Part shown: in pieces, positions 1 through 8,391 of the stretch | How the letters are laid out: the number at the start of each line of letters is the position of its first letter | Position numbering within the stretch: position 1 is the stretch's first letter | Source of the DNA: Neolewinella persica DSM 23188 | GTDB taxonomy: Bacteria > Bacteroidota > Bacteroidia > Chitinophagales > Saprospiraceae | DNA: 64,000 bases | Assembly: GCF_000373105.1 (NCBI RefSeq) | Contig: NZ_KB890428.1 | Location: 1-64,000 of the forward strand | Direction of reading: 5' to 3' | Notes under the pieces: generated by a model | What the model was told of the DNA's origin: nothing | The model's input: the letters and a program-made list of their open reading frames with translations, nothing else | Databases searched by the model: none | Made by a program: the position numbers and the translations under genes

Positions 1-194
1 CTCATTGGTGGTGATCTCATTGATGTCCCGATCAATGTATGCCTGCAGGTCACGAATGGCACGACAGTAAGATTGGGTAGTACTTTCTGACCTTCCTTTC
101 AGCCAAAGGTGCTGTCTTTGGCGATCAATCGAGGATTGACAACTGGGATGATGGGCCAGGAACGCCAGGCTGCGGCGGAGCTTTTTTTAGCCAT
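1..194 (-). pseudogene. Tyrosine recombinase/integrase, N-terminal fragment with apparent frameshift, cut by window edge
   Basis: The minus strand carries a reading frame open from 186 to the left edge that reads like the SAM-like core-binding N-terminus of a tyrosine recombinase (WLKGRSESTTQSYCRAIRDL). It has no start codon of its own: a stop (187-189) precedes it. An ATG at 194-192 sits just upstream in another frame, separated by a run of seven A on the minus strand (182-188). One extra A would join M-A-K-K-K to the recombinase frame. Either a homopolymer slip (natural or sequencing) or a decayed gene. The catalytic domain lies outside the window, so the family is inferred from the N-terminal pattern only. 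Confidence 0.5.
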
Positions 195-261
195 TGTAAA
201 AGGAGTTTGATTTACTCCTAAGTTAGGGGTATTTTGCGGTAGCGGTTGGCGCGATAGCGGC

Positions 262-588
262 TTAGTTCAACATAATACCACCATCACCTGCTTTACAGGT
301 GTTTAATGTCAACTCGATGGTGTCTTTAATAATTCGATTATCCTGGCTGATATTCAAATTCCGAAGGTCCAGCAAAGTGTAATGAGAAGACGTCCACTTA
401 GGCTGATAGAAAGCTACGCCCCAATGCCCGTTTTCTTTTCGTTTAGATAGAAATTGTTGCCCCCAACCTTCACTTGATATCCTTTTTTGTAGTCCTGGGT
501 TGTTGATGTTCAACAAGTCTCTGTTCGTTTGATATTGTATCGAGACATCCCCGTCTAATAGCCAGCCGATCAATTCTTGTTCGCTCAT
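262..588 (-). CDS. Truncated prenyltransferase/squalene-cyclase-repeat-like protein
   Basis: 108 aa. The N-terminus (LLDGDVSIQYQTNRDLL, then WTSSHYTLLDLRNL) resembles a family of roughly 300-residue alpha/alpha-barrel proteins often annotated as prenyltransferase-like or, wrongly, as NifH-type nitrogen fixation proteins. The reading frame stops right after a GDGGI motif, about a third of the way into the usual protein, so this looks like a C-terminally truncated remnant. It starts inside the stop codon of the upstream MscS gene (ATGA overlap), so it was the last gene of that operon. The truncation lies next to a recombinase fragment, suggesting that insertion or deletion removed the rest. Function unknown; a functional short form cannot be excluded. 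Confidence 0.55.
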   Translation of the reverse strand: MSEQELIGWLLDGDVSIQYQTNRDLLNINNPGLQKRISSEGWGQQFLSKRKENGHWGVAFYQPKWTSSHYTLLDLRNLNISQDNRIIKDTIELTLNTCKAGDGGIMLN

Positions 589-1499
589 TTTTCTTCTTGT
601 GATGCTAACTTAACGGTCGGAATCTGCACAATCTCCAGCGTAACCGAGGCCAAACTGACCTTCCCCTCCGTCTCCCTAATCGCCTTTCCAATGGCATCGT
701 TCAGCAGGTGCTTGGTGTATCTTCTCTTTTTGTAGTCCACGATGTACCGAAGATTGAACTGGGCCCAATTGTCCGTCATGGTGATCGCAAGACTGGGCGC
801 TACCTGCGCATCCTCGATGTAATATTTATTCACGACCTCCTTCCATTTCGAAATGGATTCTTCGACGTAGGCGGATAGGGTTTTAGAGGCAATGTCGACC
901 ACAATTGACTTGGCTAACTCCAGATCAGACCCGTACTTGATCGGCAGGTTGAATTCATCCCAAACGAAGGGAAAATCCTGGGAATAATTATAGATTGGTC
1001 CCTTGAATACAAAGGCGTTGCTGATCTTCACAATCCGGCCACTGTAGTTGTCACTCGACACCCATTCGCCGATTTCCATCAAGGTGGTGTATATGCTGTC
1101 TATGTCAATTACGTCTCCCTTGATTCCGTTCAGCTCAATCCGATCTCCAGGCTTATAGACCTTTATAAAAAAGATGTAGAAAGATCCGGCGACGCTCAGA
1201 ATCAACTCCTGCAGCGTAATGGTTATTCCCGCCGTCAGCAAGCCAATAGCGAGGGTGAAATCCTTTATGTTGCCGGTGAAATAGGAGATGCTGAGCAGGA
1301 TGATCAATAAGTAGCCCAGCACCTCAACACCTTTTTGTGTTTTATACCGGACGTTGGCGTCTGGTAGGCGCTTTTTGATTACCCTTCGCAGGAAAGAGAT
1401 AACGATGATGACGGCAATTATCCATAGTGAATATTCCAGTATACTGGTGGCTACCGGGTGTTCGTTCAACCAGGACTGTATGTATTCAAGTATCTCCAT
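585..1499 (-). CDS. MscS-family small-conductance mechanosensitive channel
   Basis: 304 aa. Hydrophobic segments near residues 23-38, 57-75 and 81-113 are followed by the MscS beta domain, whose start KVYKPGDRIELNGIKGDV is characteristic. The third segment (AIGLLTAGITITLQELI) is the pore-lining helix type. The family forms heptameric inner-membrane channels that open on hypo-osmotic stress. The soluble C-terminal part is about 190 residues and ends in a charged tail. It follows the GNAT gene by 24 bp and overlaps the next gene by 4 bp, so it is probably co-transcribed with USP-1 and GNAT from the promoter near 3360. The family is secure; the physiological trigger is not shown by sequence. Confidence 0.9.
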   Translation of the reverse strand: MEILEYIQSWLNEHPVATSILEYSLWIIAVIIVISFLRRVIKKRLPDANVRYKTQKGVEVLGYLLIILLSISYFTGNIKDFTLAIGLLTAGITITLQELILSVAGSFYIFFIKVYKPGDRIELNGIKGDVIDIDSIYTTLMEIGEWVSSDNYSGRIVKISNAFVFKGPIYNYSQDFPFVWDEFNLPIKYGSDLELAKSIVVDIASKTLSAYVEESISKWKEVVNKYYIEDAQVAPSLAITMTDNWAQFNLRYIVDYKKRRYTKHLLNDAIGKAIRETEGKVSLASVTLEIVQIPTVKLASQEEK

Positions 1500-1523
1500 T
1501 ATTCTTTTAGCTAATCTCTTTTT

Positions 1524-2294
1524 TTAGAAAGCTTTTCCAAGGGCCTTGTCTAACCTGCTGTCCATACAAGCGCTAATGTCTGTTGTAACAAATTTTCCTT
1601 TGTAAAACAGGCTGAATATTGTTGCCGGGGTGGGAGCGGCCTGGGCCTCCTCCATGGTCTCCAACTTGATCAGTGTAACGGTTAGCCCCCTCTTTTCCGC
1701 TGCTTCGAGTAAGGAGTTTTTGGCGTGGAATTCAGCATAGGGACACCGATTGGAATAATAAACGACCAGCCCCTCTTTTATCGGGCATTCGCCACTGCGA
1801 ACGCTTGGGTTGAATACGGGATCCTTTGCTTCCGGGTGCAGTTTTATGGCCAGCAGGCTGAACCCACTGGAAGTCCTGTCCACCTCTGAAAACCCTTGCC
1901 GCAACAGCCATTTGGTATCACTCATGAAGTGAAACTTCTTGGTCCCAACCACCGTAACCAGACCGTCTTTACCCTGTTTTCTGGCATCGTCGAGGGCAGA
2001 TTGGAGCAACTTTTTCCCATACCCCTGTTTTTTGTATCTCCCGGAAACCCAAAAGCAGTTTAAATTCAGATAGTTATCGGCGGTGATGGGAATCCACGCC
2101 ACCTCCGCCGGCCCGTATTCGAGAAAGACCTTTGCCCGGGCGTCAATTCTTTTGAATACGTAACCATTGTTGAATTCTCTGCGAAGCCAATCTTTTTTAG
2201 CCTGGTAACTATCCGCACACTTCTTGTCGGAGATGGCACAGCAAATGTGTTCCCCCGATAGATTTTCTTTGTTGAGGTTGAATAATGGTTCCAT
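1524..2294 (-). CDS. GNAT N-acetyltransferase with C-terminal YoaP-like domain
   Basis: 256 aa. Residues about 15-150 form a GNAT domain: the acetyl-CoA loop QGYGKKLL lies at 90-97, preceded by the beta4 strand NLNCFWVSGRY. From about residue 172 a second region (GLVVYYSNRCPYAEF) resembles the YoaP-like thioredoxin-fold extension, with a single cysteine in NRCPY rather than a CXXC pair. The acceptor substrate is unknown. The gene begins 31 bp downstream of USP-1 and is 24 bp upstream of mscS, indicating one operon. Family assignment is firm; the role in stress is inferred from neighbours. Confidence 0.8.
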   Translation of the reverse strand: MEPLFNLNKENLSGEHICCAISDKKCADSYQAKKDWLRREFNNGYVFKRIDARAKVFLEYGPAEVAWIPITADNYLNLNCFWVSGRYKKQGYGKKLLQSALDDARKQGKDGLVTVVGTKKFHFMSDTKWLLRQGFSEVDRTSSGFSLLAIKLHPEAKDPVFNPSVRSGECPIKEGLVVYYSNRCPYAEFHAKNSLLEAAEKRGLTVTLIKLETMEEAQAAPTPATIFSLFYKGKFVTTDISACMDSRLDKALGKAF

Positions 2295-2325
2295 AGCCTC
2301 TTTCGCTTGCTGATGTTATATAAGG

Positions 2326-3186
2326 TTAATAATTACTGATTGGAACGACAAGTATTGGAATGGGAGAAATGTCCAGCACCGGAGCAACGCCGGACCTTAA
2401 GAAAAGGCGGCTAAATAATCCCCGTTTGCGGTGCCCCATAACCAACAGGTCCAGGTCGAATTCGGCAATGTAAGCTAATAATGATTCCGCGAGGTTAGCG
2501 GGTGGGAGTACGTCGAGATCAACGGAATAATCAGGAAAACCTGTTTTCAGGGAGGCTTTGAGAAGGTTCATTTTTTTAAGTGATTCTCTGTCGTCGTCGT
2601 GATGCTCAACGTGGACCAAACGCATCTTAGGCTTAAAAGCATCGATCAGGAAATCGGCCTTGTCACTTGTTTCCTGAAGTGGCTTAAAATCGTTGAAAGT
2701 TATGGATACTTTTTCAAGTGATGGCTGGTCGTGTCCTTGTGGGATGAGGAGGACTGGAACCTTTGCGTTGAGCGCAATAGATTTAGCAACACTGCCAAAC
2801 ATTGGCGTATTCGAACTCACCTTCCCGGATCCAACACCACCCATTACAATCAAGGCGGTATCGCCGTCATCACTCAGCTTGAGGATGGTGTCTACCGGCG
2901 AGCCGGTAACTTCCCTTGTTTTGATCTTTAGGAGCGGTTCGGTTTTCGTAGCCTTGTTTGCTGTAGCCTGGGTGGAGTTAAGGCGCAAGAACTCGTCCAG
3001 CTGGTGCTGAACGTTCATCTTAGTGGTCAGGTCTCCTTTTCTGACGGTGGGGTCTTCGCTGTGGCCATAGCCATCGTGTGCGTGAACGACTTCCAGTTCA
3101 AAGTCTAATCGCTTCGCCAGAAATTCGCCGTAGCGAAGCGCGCTGGCAGCAGTGTCTGAGAAGTCTGTAGGCAGGAGGATTTTCAT
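2326..3186 (-). CDS. Universal stress protein, two UspA domains (USP-1)
   Basis: 286 aa with tandem UspA folds. The first begins MKILLPTDFSDTAASALRYG and ends with the glycine-rich segment MGGVGSG...GSVAKSI and a final strand VPVLLIPQG. The second spans about 155-286 and ends DLLVMGHRKRG...PILVVPI. The glycine loop of domain 1 is close to, but not exactly, the ATP-binding G-x2-G-x9-G(S/T) pattern. First gene of a USP-GNAT-MscS-(truncated gene) operon. A -7-like element GATATTTG (minus strand, 3367-3360) lies 28 bp from the composite operator at 3391-3424, giving a leader of about 165 nt. One of seven USPs in this block. Confidence 0.93.
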   Translation of the reverse strand: MKILLPTDFSDTAASALRYGEFLAKRLDFELEVVHAHDGYGHSEDPTVRKGDLTTKMNVQHQLDEFLRLNSTQATANKATKTEPLLKIKTREVTGSPVDTILKLSDDGDTALIVMGGVGSGKVSSNTPMFGSVAKSIALNAKVPVLLIPQGHDQPSLEKVSITFNDFKPLQETSDKADFLIDAFKPKMRLVHVEHHDDDRESLKKMNLLKASLKTGFPDYSVDLDVLPPANLAESLLAYIAEFDLDLLVMGHRKRGLFSRLFLRSGVAPVLDISPIPILVVPISNY

Positions 3187-3359
3187 CTTTGATTTTTTTA
3201 TAAGGCATTTAAATACTTCTACTTCTTAACGCCCGCCGGAACTCATGCCAACGAAACCTGTCGGCCGGAACACTTCTGAACCAGTCCACCATCAGCGGAA
3301 ACAAACTATGCTTTGACCGGAAGCGGAATGATCAATTGGCTTCACGTGCGTTATTACCT

Positions 3360-3367
3360 CAAATATC
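3360..3367 (-). promoter_or_regulatory. -7 promoter element of USP-1 operon
   Basis: On the minus strand this reads GATATTTG, matching the A and TTTG of the Bacteroidota TAnnTTTG element. Its TTTG starts 28 bp from the edge of the operator dyad at 3391, the same spacing as at the other operator-promoter pairs in the window. The predicted leader to the USP-1 start is about 165 nt. Confidence 0.5.
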
Positions 3368-3390
3368 GGTACGGTAAACAGCGATTCAGC

Positions 3391-3424
3391 TGTTATAAAT
3401 CAGTGGTTCTCCTGATTAACATCA
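3391..3424. promoter_or_regulatory. Composite CRP/FNR-type operator between USP-1 and USP-2
   Basis: Two dyads: TGTTataaATCA (3391-3402) and TGATtaacATCA (3413-3424), 10 bp apart, centres 22 bp apart. Flanking -7-like elements lie at equal distance on both sides: GATATTTG on the minus strand for USP-1 and CAACTTTG (3448-3455) on the plus strand for USP-2, each with TTTG starting 28 bp from the dyad edge. The right dyad is a full TGAT-N4-ATCA palindrome. Probably bidirectional. Confidence 0.7.
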
Positions 3425-3479
3425 TGGAATCTTGTCAGCTGTTTTCGCAACTTTGGTGCATCACCAAATGATCGTTACC

Positions 3480-4373
3480 ATGCATTCCATCAATTCCATT
3501 CTAGTCCCGGTAGACTTCTCTAAAGTTTCCGCAAATGCCTTTCGTTACGCCCTCCGGCTGGCCGATTCCTTAGACGCCAGTATCGACCTACTGCACGCCG
3601 TTCCGTCGGACGACGGCAGCCTGATTTCTATGTCGCTGGCCGTTCAGCAGGTCGATCTCGCCAAAGAAAAATTGGAGAAGTTCTTTACGGAAGGAGTAAC
3701 GGCAGTATCCGGACACCTGAAACATGTGCCGGCCATCAGCCCATACGTTAAAATCGGCGGAATCCGTGCCGCTATTCGTAAGCACGTTGAAGCTGAAGAC
3801 AATAACCTCATCGTAATGGGTACCCACAGTGAAACCAAGGACCTGGAGGGATTCTTCGGCACCAATACTTCGCAACTGGTCAATAAGGCCCCTTGCCCCG
3901 TCCTCGTCGTTCCGGAAGGTTTTGCCTTCCAGCCGCTACAATCGGTTTGCTATGCCACCGACCTGTCCCACCTCGATGCCTTCCAGGCCGGCCACCTGCT
4001 CAGGACCCTGCGGGTCTTCGAGCCACGTCTGGATTTCGTCCACGTCAAGACGGGGAAAGGACAAAAAACGAATTTCAATATGGACTTGCTGCGGGAGGTA
4101 TTTGATCGCCCTAACACGGGGCTGGATACCCGCTTTCACGTCCTTGAAGACGACGATGTAGCGGAAGAAATATTTGAATTTGCCGAAGAAACCAAGGCCG
4201 ATCTCGTAGTTATGCACCGCCCGCGCCACTCCTGGATGAGTCGCTTGTTTGGCAAAAGCAACACGCGTGATGCCGTGCTGGAAGCAACCGTGCCCCTCCT
4301 GATTCTGCCGCTGGAAAAGAAGGATGAGGAAAAAGCTTTGGCGGACGTGGTTGCTCAACAATACTCAAAGTAG
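3480..4373 (+). CDS. Universal stress protein, two UspA domains (USP-2)
   Basis: 297 aa from the ATG at 3480, chosen because the UspA fold starts here (NSILVPVDFSKVSANAF) and because the predicted promoter (3448-3455) lies downstream of the longer in-frame start at 3432. Domain 1 ends with GTHS-x9-GTN, the ATP-binding pattern with serine in place of the second glycine. Domain 2 has VMHRPRHSWMSRLFGKSNTR. It is transcribed divergently from USP-1 and is followed 183 bp later by the phosphoketolase gene, with an inverted repeat pair in the gap. Likely part of the oxygen/redox-controlled set through the operator at 3391-3424. Confidence 0.92.
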   Translation: MHSINSILVPVDFSKVSANAFRYALRLADSLDASIDLLHAVPSDDGSLISMSLAVQQVDLAKEKLEKFFTEGVTAVSGHLKHVPAISPYVKIGGIRAAIRKHVEAEDNNLIVMGTHSETKDLEGFFGTNTSQLVNKAPCPVLVVPEGFAFQPLQSVCYATDLSHLDAFQAGHLLRTLRVFEPRLDFVHVKTGKGQKTNFNMDLLREVFDRPNTGLDTRFHVLEDDDVAEEIFEFAEETKADLVVMHRPRHSWMSRLFGKSNTRDAVLEATVPLLILPLEKKDEEKALADVVAQQYSK

Positions 4374-4438
4374 TCCAGGTTTTCTGATCAGGTGCTTGTG
4401 TTGGATCTAGGTTCCTATGCAAGCGCCTGACGTTTTTA

Positions 4439-4515
4439 GGCGGGGTCGCAGGTGCAAAGGAGGGTGAAGAACGGTTAGTGCTCTTTTACCTTCTCCTTGC
4501 ACCCGCGGCCCCGCC
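4439..4515. repeat. Dispersed intergenic repeat A, inverted pair
   Basis: Forward unit at 4439-4462 (GGCGGGGTCGCAGGTGCAAA...) and inverted unit at 4493-4515 (...TTGCACCCGCGGCCCCGCC). The two arms can form a stem of about 23-26 bp around a 30-nt loop. The arms are themselves flanked by an outer inverted pair built on CTGATCAGGTG / CACCTGATCAAG (about 4384 and 4517). Not followed by a U-tract, so not an ordinary terminator. Same unit recurs at 13 other intergenic loci. Confidence 0.8.
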
Positions 4516-4556
4516 CACCTGATCAAGTTAATTGAACAAGAAACTATCGCCTGATT

Positions 4557-6914
4557 ATGAACCTGACGAAAGCACAACTCAATAGAATTAACGCTTATTG
4601 GCGTGCCGCCAATTACCTGTCAGTTGGGCAGATGTATTTGCGGGATAATCCCCTTCTACGTAGTCCCTTGCAACGCAAACACCTCAAATCCGTACTGTTA
4701 GGGCACTGGGGAACTGCGCCGGGGCAGAATTTTATCTACGTTCACCTGAACCAGGTGATTAAACGACACGAACTGGAGATGATCTACCTCTCCGGCCCGG
4801 GTCACGCAGGGCAAGCCATGATCAGTTGCGCGTACCTGGAAGGGACGTACTCGGAAGTCTACCCGGATTGTTCGCAGGACGAGGCGGGCATGAAGCAACT
4901 CTGCGCCCAGTTTTCCTTTCCCGGAGGGGTGTCGAGCCACGTATCTCCGGAATGCCCTGGCTCCATCCACGAAGGTGGGGAACTCGGCTATTCCCTGAGC
5001 CATGCTTTTGGTGCTGCTTTTGACAATCCCAACCTGATTGTCGCCTGTGTGATTGGCGATGGGGAAGCCGAAACCGGACCATTAGCCACCGCCTGGCACG
5101 GAAATAAATTTCTTAATCCGCAGACCGACGGCGTGGTCCTGCCCATTTTGCACCTGAACGGTTATAAAATTGCTAATCCCACGATACTCGCACGCATGGA
5201 AAGCGAGGAACTGCACCAGTTGCTGGAAGGTTATGGCTGGAAACCCTATTTCGTGGAGGGCCACGAGCCTGAAGCGATGCACCGGCTCATGGCGGAAACA
5301 CTCGAAACGGTCGTTGAGGAAATTAACGCCATCAAGGACCTGACTTATGATGAAGCCCCACCGAGAAGGCCCCATTGGCCAATGATCGTATTACGGTCAC
5401 CTAAAGGCTGGACGGGCCCGGTCGAAGTCGAGGGCGTACCCCTCGAAGGTACTTTTCGTGCCCACCAGGTCCCCATCAAGGTAGAGGATGACAACGAAGA
5501 GGCCGCGCTGCACCAACTCGAAACCTGGATGAAGAGCTACCGCCCCGAAGAACTGTTCGACGAGCGGGGGACTCTGCTTCCAGAATTAGCCGCACTTGCA
5601 CCTACCGGGAAATTCCGGATGTCGGCCAGCCCGCACGCCAACGGCGGGTTGCTCCTTAAGGAGTTGGTACTGCCCGACTTCCGGGATTACGGCATTGCTG
5701 TACCTGCTCCCGGCAGTATCCGGGCCGCAGACACGGAAGTTTTAGGCGGCTTTCTGCGGGACATCATTGTCCTGAATGAAGCGGAACGTAACTTCCGCAT
5801 CTTTGGCCCGGACGAAACGCTCTCCAACCGCCTCAAGGCCGTTTTCGAAGTCACGAACCGGCAATGGATGCTGCCCATCGAGGCAAACGATGAGTTTCTG
5901 GCCCCGGAGGGCAGGGTAGTGGAGATGCTCAGCGAGCACCAGTGCCAGGGCTGGCTGGAAGGCTACCTGCTAACTGGGCGCCACGGACTATTCAACAGCT
6001 ACGAAGCCTTTATCCACGTGGTGGATTCTATGTTCAACCAGCACGCCAAGTGGCTCAAGATCACGGCGGAGTTGCCCTGGCGTAAGCCGATTGCTTCGCT
6101 CAATTACCTATTGGTGTCCCACGTCTGGCAGCAGGCGCACAACGGCTTCACCCACCAGGACCCGGGTTTTATTGACCACGTCGTCAACAAAAAAGCTTCC
6201 GTCGTACGGGTGTACCTGCCGCCCGACGCTAATTGCCTGCTTTCCGTCTGGGATCATTGTCAGCGCAGCAAAGACTACGTCAACGTAGTCGTTGCCAGTA
6301 AGTACCAGGCGCTGCAGTGGCTTCCGATGGAAGCCGCGGCGGAGCATTGTACCCGCGGCATCGGTATTTGGGAATGGGCCAGCGGTTCACCGGACCGCGC
6401 ACCGGACGTTGTTATGGCCTGCTGCGGTGACGCGCCTACGCTGGAAACCCTGGCGGCCGTCTCGATCTTGCGTCAACGGTTGCCCGAACTGAACGTCCGG
6501 GTAATCAACGTCGTAGATCTGATGAAGCTTCAATCCGCCTCGACCCACCCCCATGGCCTTCCCGCTGAGGAGTTTGACGCCCTCTTTACGTTAGACAAGC
6601 CCATTATTTTTGCTTTCCACGGTTACCCGTGGCTCATTCACCGACTGCTGTATCGGCGCAGTAATCATAATAACCTGCACGTCCATGGCTATCAGGAAGA
6701 AGGGACCATTACGACTTATTTTGACATGAAGGTGCTCAACGAACTAGATCGTTTTCACCTTGTGCTGGCGGTGCTGAAGCGGTTGCCCGCACTTGGAAAA
6801 GAGGGAACGGCCCTGGCTAAGGAGATGGAGGGTAAGCTGACCGAGCATCATCGGTACATTCGGGAGCATGGGGTGGATATGCCGGAGGTTTTGGGATGGA
6901 AGTGGTCTGACTAA
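4557..6914 (+). CDS. xfp: Xylulose-5-phosphate/fructose-6-phosphate phosphoketolase
   Basis: 785 aa, the usual length for the family. It cleaves xylulose-5-P or fructose-6-P with phosphate to acetyl phosphate plus glyceraldehyde-3-P or erythrose-4-P, using thiamine diphosphate. XFP_N covers about residues 1-365 with [27 protein letters not shown] and the ThDP/Mg motif [19 protein letters not shown]. The central and C-terminal XFP domains follow ([38 protein letters not shown] with the catalytic-region histidines). Cytoplasmic. It lies downstream of USP-2 with no clear promoter of its own in the gap, so co-regulation with USP-2 is plausible. No acetate kinase or phosphotransacetylase is encoded in the window. 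Confidence 0.96.
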   Translation: MNLTKAQLNRINAYWRAANYLSVGQMYLRDNPLLRSPLQRKHLKSVLLGHWGTAPGQNFIYVHLNQVIKRHELEMIYLSGPGHAGQAMISCAYLEGTYSEVYPDCSQDEAGMKQLCAQFSFPGGVSSHVSPECPGSIHEGGELGYSLSHAFGAAFDNPNLIVACVIGDGEAETGPLATAWHGNKFLNPQTDGVVLPILHLNGYKIANPTILARMESEELHQLLEGYGWKPYFVEGHEPEAMHRLMAETLETVVEEINAIKDLTYDEAPPRRPHWPMIVLRSPKGWTGPVEVEGVPLEGTFRAHQVPIKVEDDNEEAALHQLETWMKSYRPEELFDERGTLLPELAALAPTGKFRMSASPHANGGLLLKELVLPDFRDYGIAVPAPGSIRAADTEVLGGFLRDIIVLNEAERNFRIFGPDETLSNRLKAVFEVTNRQWMLPIEANDEFLAPEGRVVEMLSEHQCQGWLEGYLLTGRHGLFNSYEAFIHVVDSMFNQHAKWLKITAELPWRKPIASLNYLLVSHVWQQAHNGFTHQDPGFIDHVVNKKASVVRVYLPPDANCLLSVWDHCQRSKDYVNVVVASKYQALQWLPMEAAAEHCTRGIGIWEWASGSPDRAPDVVMACCGDAPTLETLAAVSILRQRLPELNVRVINVVDLMKLQSASTHPHGLPAEEFDALFTLDKPIIFAFHGYPWLIHRLLYRRSNHNNLHVHGYQEEGTITTYFDMKVLNELDRFHLVLAVLKRLPALGKEGTALAKEMEGKLTEHHRYIREHGVDMPEVLGWKWSD

Positions 6915-6956
6915 ATCTACTCCCTTTCGGTCAGGAACTTAATTCTCCAACAAGCT

Positions 6957-7466
6957 CTAAGCCCGAATGTCTCGTTGCCGAAGTTTCTTTTTCAGCAGGG
7001 TTCTGGCCGCAAATATCCGGCTCTTAACGGTGCCTGTCGGTACCTGAATCCTTAAGGCTATTTCCCGGTAGCTCATTCCCTGGAAGTGTAACAGAAATGC
7101 ACGACGATGAATTTTGGGTAATTGGCTAATAAGCGCATAAGCGTCCTCCTGCTCAAGAATGCGCTCTGCCGTGTTTGGAACCGAAGCTTCGAGCAGCCAA
7201 CCATCCGGCACCTGATTTTTGGCAATGATTCTTTCTCGCCGCTTCTTACGGCGGTAATCTGAGATAAAAGTGTTGCGGATGATCCGCTTCACCCATGCCT
7301 TGAAATTCGTACCATGTTGGAAACTATCTCGATTTTTAAACACCTGGTAACTGACTTCCTGAAGTAAGTCCTGTGCACGATCTACATCTCGGGTAAGCGA
7401 GAGGGCGAACGATTGAAAATCTGAATAGTAGATTCGATTAAGCGAGCTGATTTCTTCGATAGTCAT
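6957..7466 (-). CDS. ECF-type RNA polymerase sigma factor
   Basis: 169 aa from the ATG at 7466. A longer in-frame start exists at 7535, but the predicted promoter (7520-7527) would then lie inside the gene, so the shorter form starting MTIEEISSLNRIYYSDF is preferred. Region 2 covers about 10-80 (ALSLTRDVDRAQDLLQEV; NFKAWVKRIIRNTFISDYRR). Region 4 is near the C-terminus (LPKIHRRAFLLHFQGMSYRE, then VPTGTVKSRIFAARTLLKKK). No anti-sigma gene is adjacent. It sits convergent with the phosphoketolase gene and is divergent from the CBS gene. A composite operator and promoter upstream suggest it is a downstream effector of the CRP/FNR-type control. Confidence 0.88.
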   Translation of the reverse strand: MTIEEISSLNRIYYSDFQSFALSLTRDVDRAQDLLQEVSYQVFKNRDSFQHGTNFKAWVKRIIRNTFISDYRRKKRRERIIAKNQVPDGWLLEASVPNTAERILEQEDAYALISQLPKIHRRAFLLHFQGMSYREIALRIQVPTGTVKSRIFAARTLLKKKLRQRDIRA

Positions 7467-7519
7467 GGCGTGTTGTTGAGATAATGCTACAGAAAATGTG
7501 GTTGGTTTTAATTGTTTAT

Positions 7520-7527
7520 CAAAATTG
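7520..7527 (-). promoter_or_regulatory. -7 promoter element of the sigma factor gene
   Basis: Reads CAATTTTG on the minus strand, matching TAnnTTTG except for the first base. Its TTTG begins exactly 28 bp from the edge of the operator dyad at 7551. It decides the sigma factor start at 7466 rather than 7535. Confidence 0.55.
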
Positions 7528-7550
7528 AGGTACAATTTTATTATTGGTAC

Positions 7551-7584
7551 TGACCAAATTCAATTTTAAGCATGATTTATATCA
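7551..7584. promoter_or_regulatory. Composite CRP/FNR-type operator for the sigma factor gene
   Basis: TGACcaaaTTCA (7551-7562) and perfect TGATttatATCA (7573-7584), separated by 10 bp. The -7 element of the leftward sigma factor gene is 28 bp from the left edge. No matching TTTG lies at that distance on the right, so this pair appears to act leftwards. An extra TTGGT-N4-ACCAA palindrome (7544-7557) overlaps its left edge. Confidence 0.65.
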
Positions 7585-7627
7585 ATTTTTCTGGTCAGGT
7601 ACTCAAAAATATAGGAAGTACTAATCT

Positions 7628-7661
7628 TGACCAGAATCACCATTCTCACTGATCCATGTCA
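7628..7661. promoter_or_regulatory. Composite CRP/FNR-type operator facing the CBS gene
   Basis: TGACcagaATCA (7628-7639) and TGATccatGTCA (7650-7661), separated by 10 bp; the arrangement as a whole is also palindromic. On the right, CATATTTG (7686-7693) gives TTTG 29 bp from the edge. No counterpart on the left. It therefore predicts a rightward transcript starting near 7700, about 285 nt before the CBS start codon. Confidence 0.62.
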
Positions 7662-7693
7662 CCAACGGGCAATGTCCTAAACGTCCATATTTG

Positions 7694-7986
7694 CCCATGA
7701 CGATCCTTTACTTTTTTTGTCTAAAATTCTCATTTCTTCATGAATAAGAGGCAGGTTTTTCCGGAAATCCTGTCGTGATATCGAGGCGTATACCAATTAT
7801 GAAGTGGTTTGGCAAATTGCACGGCGCTAAGCGCCTGCATAGCCTGCCGACCGAGAGCCAACCGTACCCCAAACCTTTACGGTGTGGGTGTAACCACCAG
7901 TATTTCTGCAATGAAAACAGTCTCTGGTGCTGGGTCATGTCAATCGTTATCCCTCCATCTTACTTTTCCAATTATAATTCAGTTCC
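7694..7986 (+). ncRNA. Possible long leader or small RNA ahead of the CBS gene
   Basis: About 290 bp with a predicted promoter at its left end (7686-7693) and no convincing ORF. Open frames here are short and compositionally random. It includes a small hairpin GGCGCTAAGCGCC near 7822 and paired segments around the CCAAACC/GGTGTGGG region near 7868-7890. It could be the 5' leader of the CBS mRNA, a separate small RNA, or simply unconserved spacer. Only transcription data would separate these. Confidence 0.25.
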
Positions 7987-8391
7987 ATGAATTTACTAGC
8001 TAAAATATCAACCCTGATGAGTACGGAACTCGTCACCGTGACCATTGATACACCCGTAGCCGTCGCATTGGGCTTGTTAAACAAGCATAATATCCACCAC
8101 TTGCCCGTCCTTGACCCGGAACGCAGATTAGTTGGCATGCTGAGTCACTCGGACTTTCTAAAATTGAATGACCGGGGGACGGGCCTGCACACGGTCAAAG
8201 AGATCATGACGCCTCACATTGCCAGCCTGGAACCGACAGACACGATCCGAACGGCTGCAAATCTATTCATGCTCAATAAATTTCACGCCCTACCGGTACA
8301 GGAGGGAGAAAAGTTAATCGGAATGCTGACAACACTGGATCTGATCCGGCTGATTGATGAAGAGGAGATCCGATTGGAGGACTATGTGTGA
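7987..8391 (+). CDS. CBS-domain pair protein
   Basis: 134 aa made of two CBS motifs and nothing else. CBS1 is about 7-60 (MSTELVTVTIDTPVAVALGL...RRLVGMLSHSDFLKL); CBS2 is about 73-130 (EIMTPHIASLEPTDTIRTA...EKLIGMLTTLDLIRLI). Stand-alone CBS pairs bind adenosine nucleotides (AMP, ATP, SAM, c-di-AMP in various members) and act as energy or nucleotide sensors. Cytoplasmic. The stop codon overlaps the operator used by the next gene (8389-8422). The ligand cannot be told from sequence. CBS pairs are frequent companions of USPs in hypoxia-type stress clusters. Confidence 0.88.
   Translation: MNLLAKISTLMSTELVTVTIDTPVAVALGLLNKHNIHHLPVLDPERRLVGMLSHSDFLKLNDRGTGLHTVKEIMTPHIASLEPTDTIRTAANLFMLNKFHALPVQEGEKLIGMLTTLDLIRLIDEEEIRLEDYV

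Noticed and set aside
7738-8003. Small ORFs in both strands ahead of the CBS gene
   Set aside because: Short, overlapping each other and random in composition; a leader or small RNA is more likely than a peptide gene.
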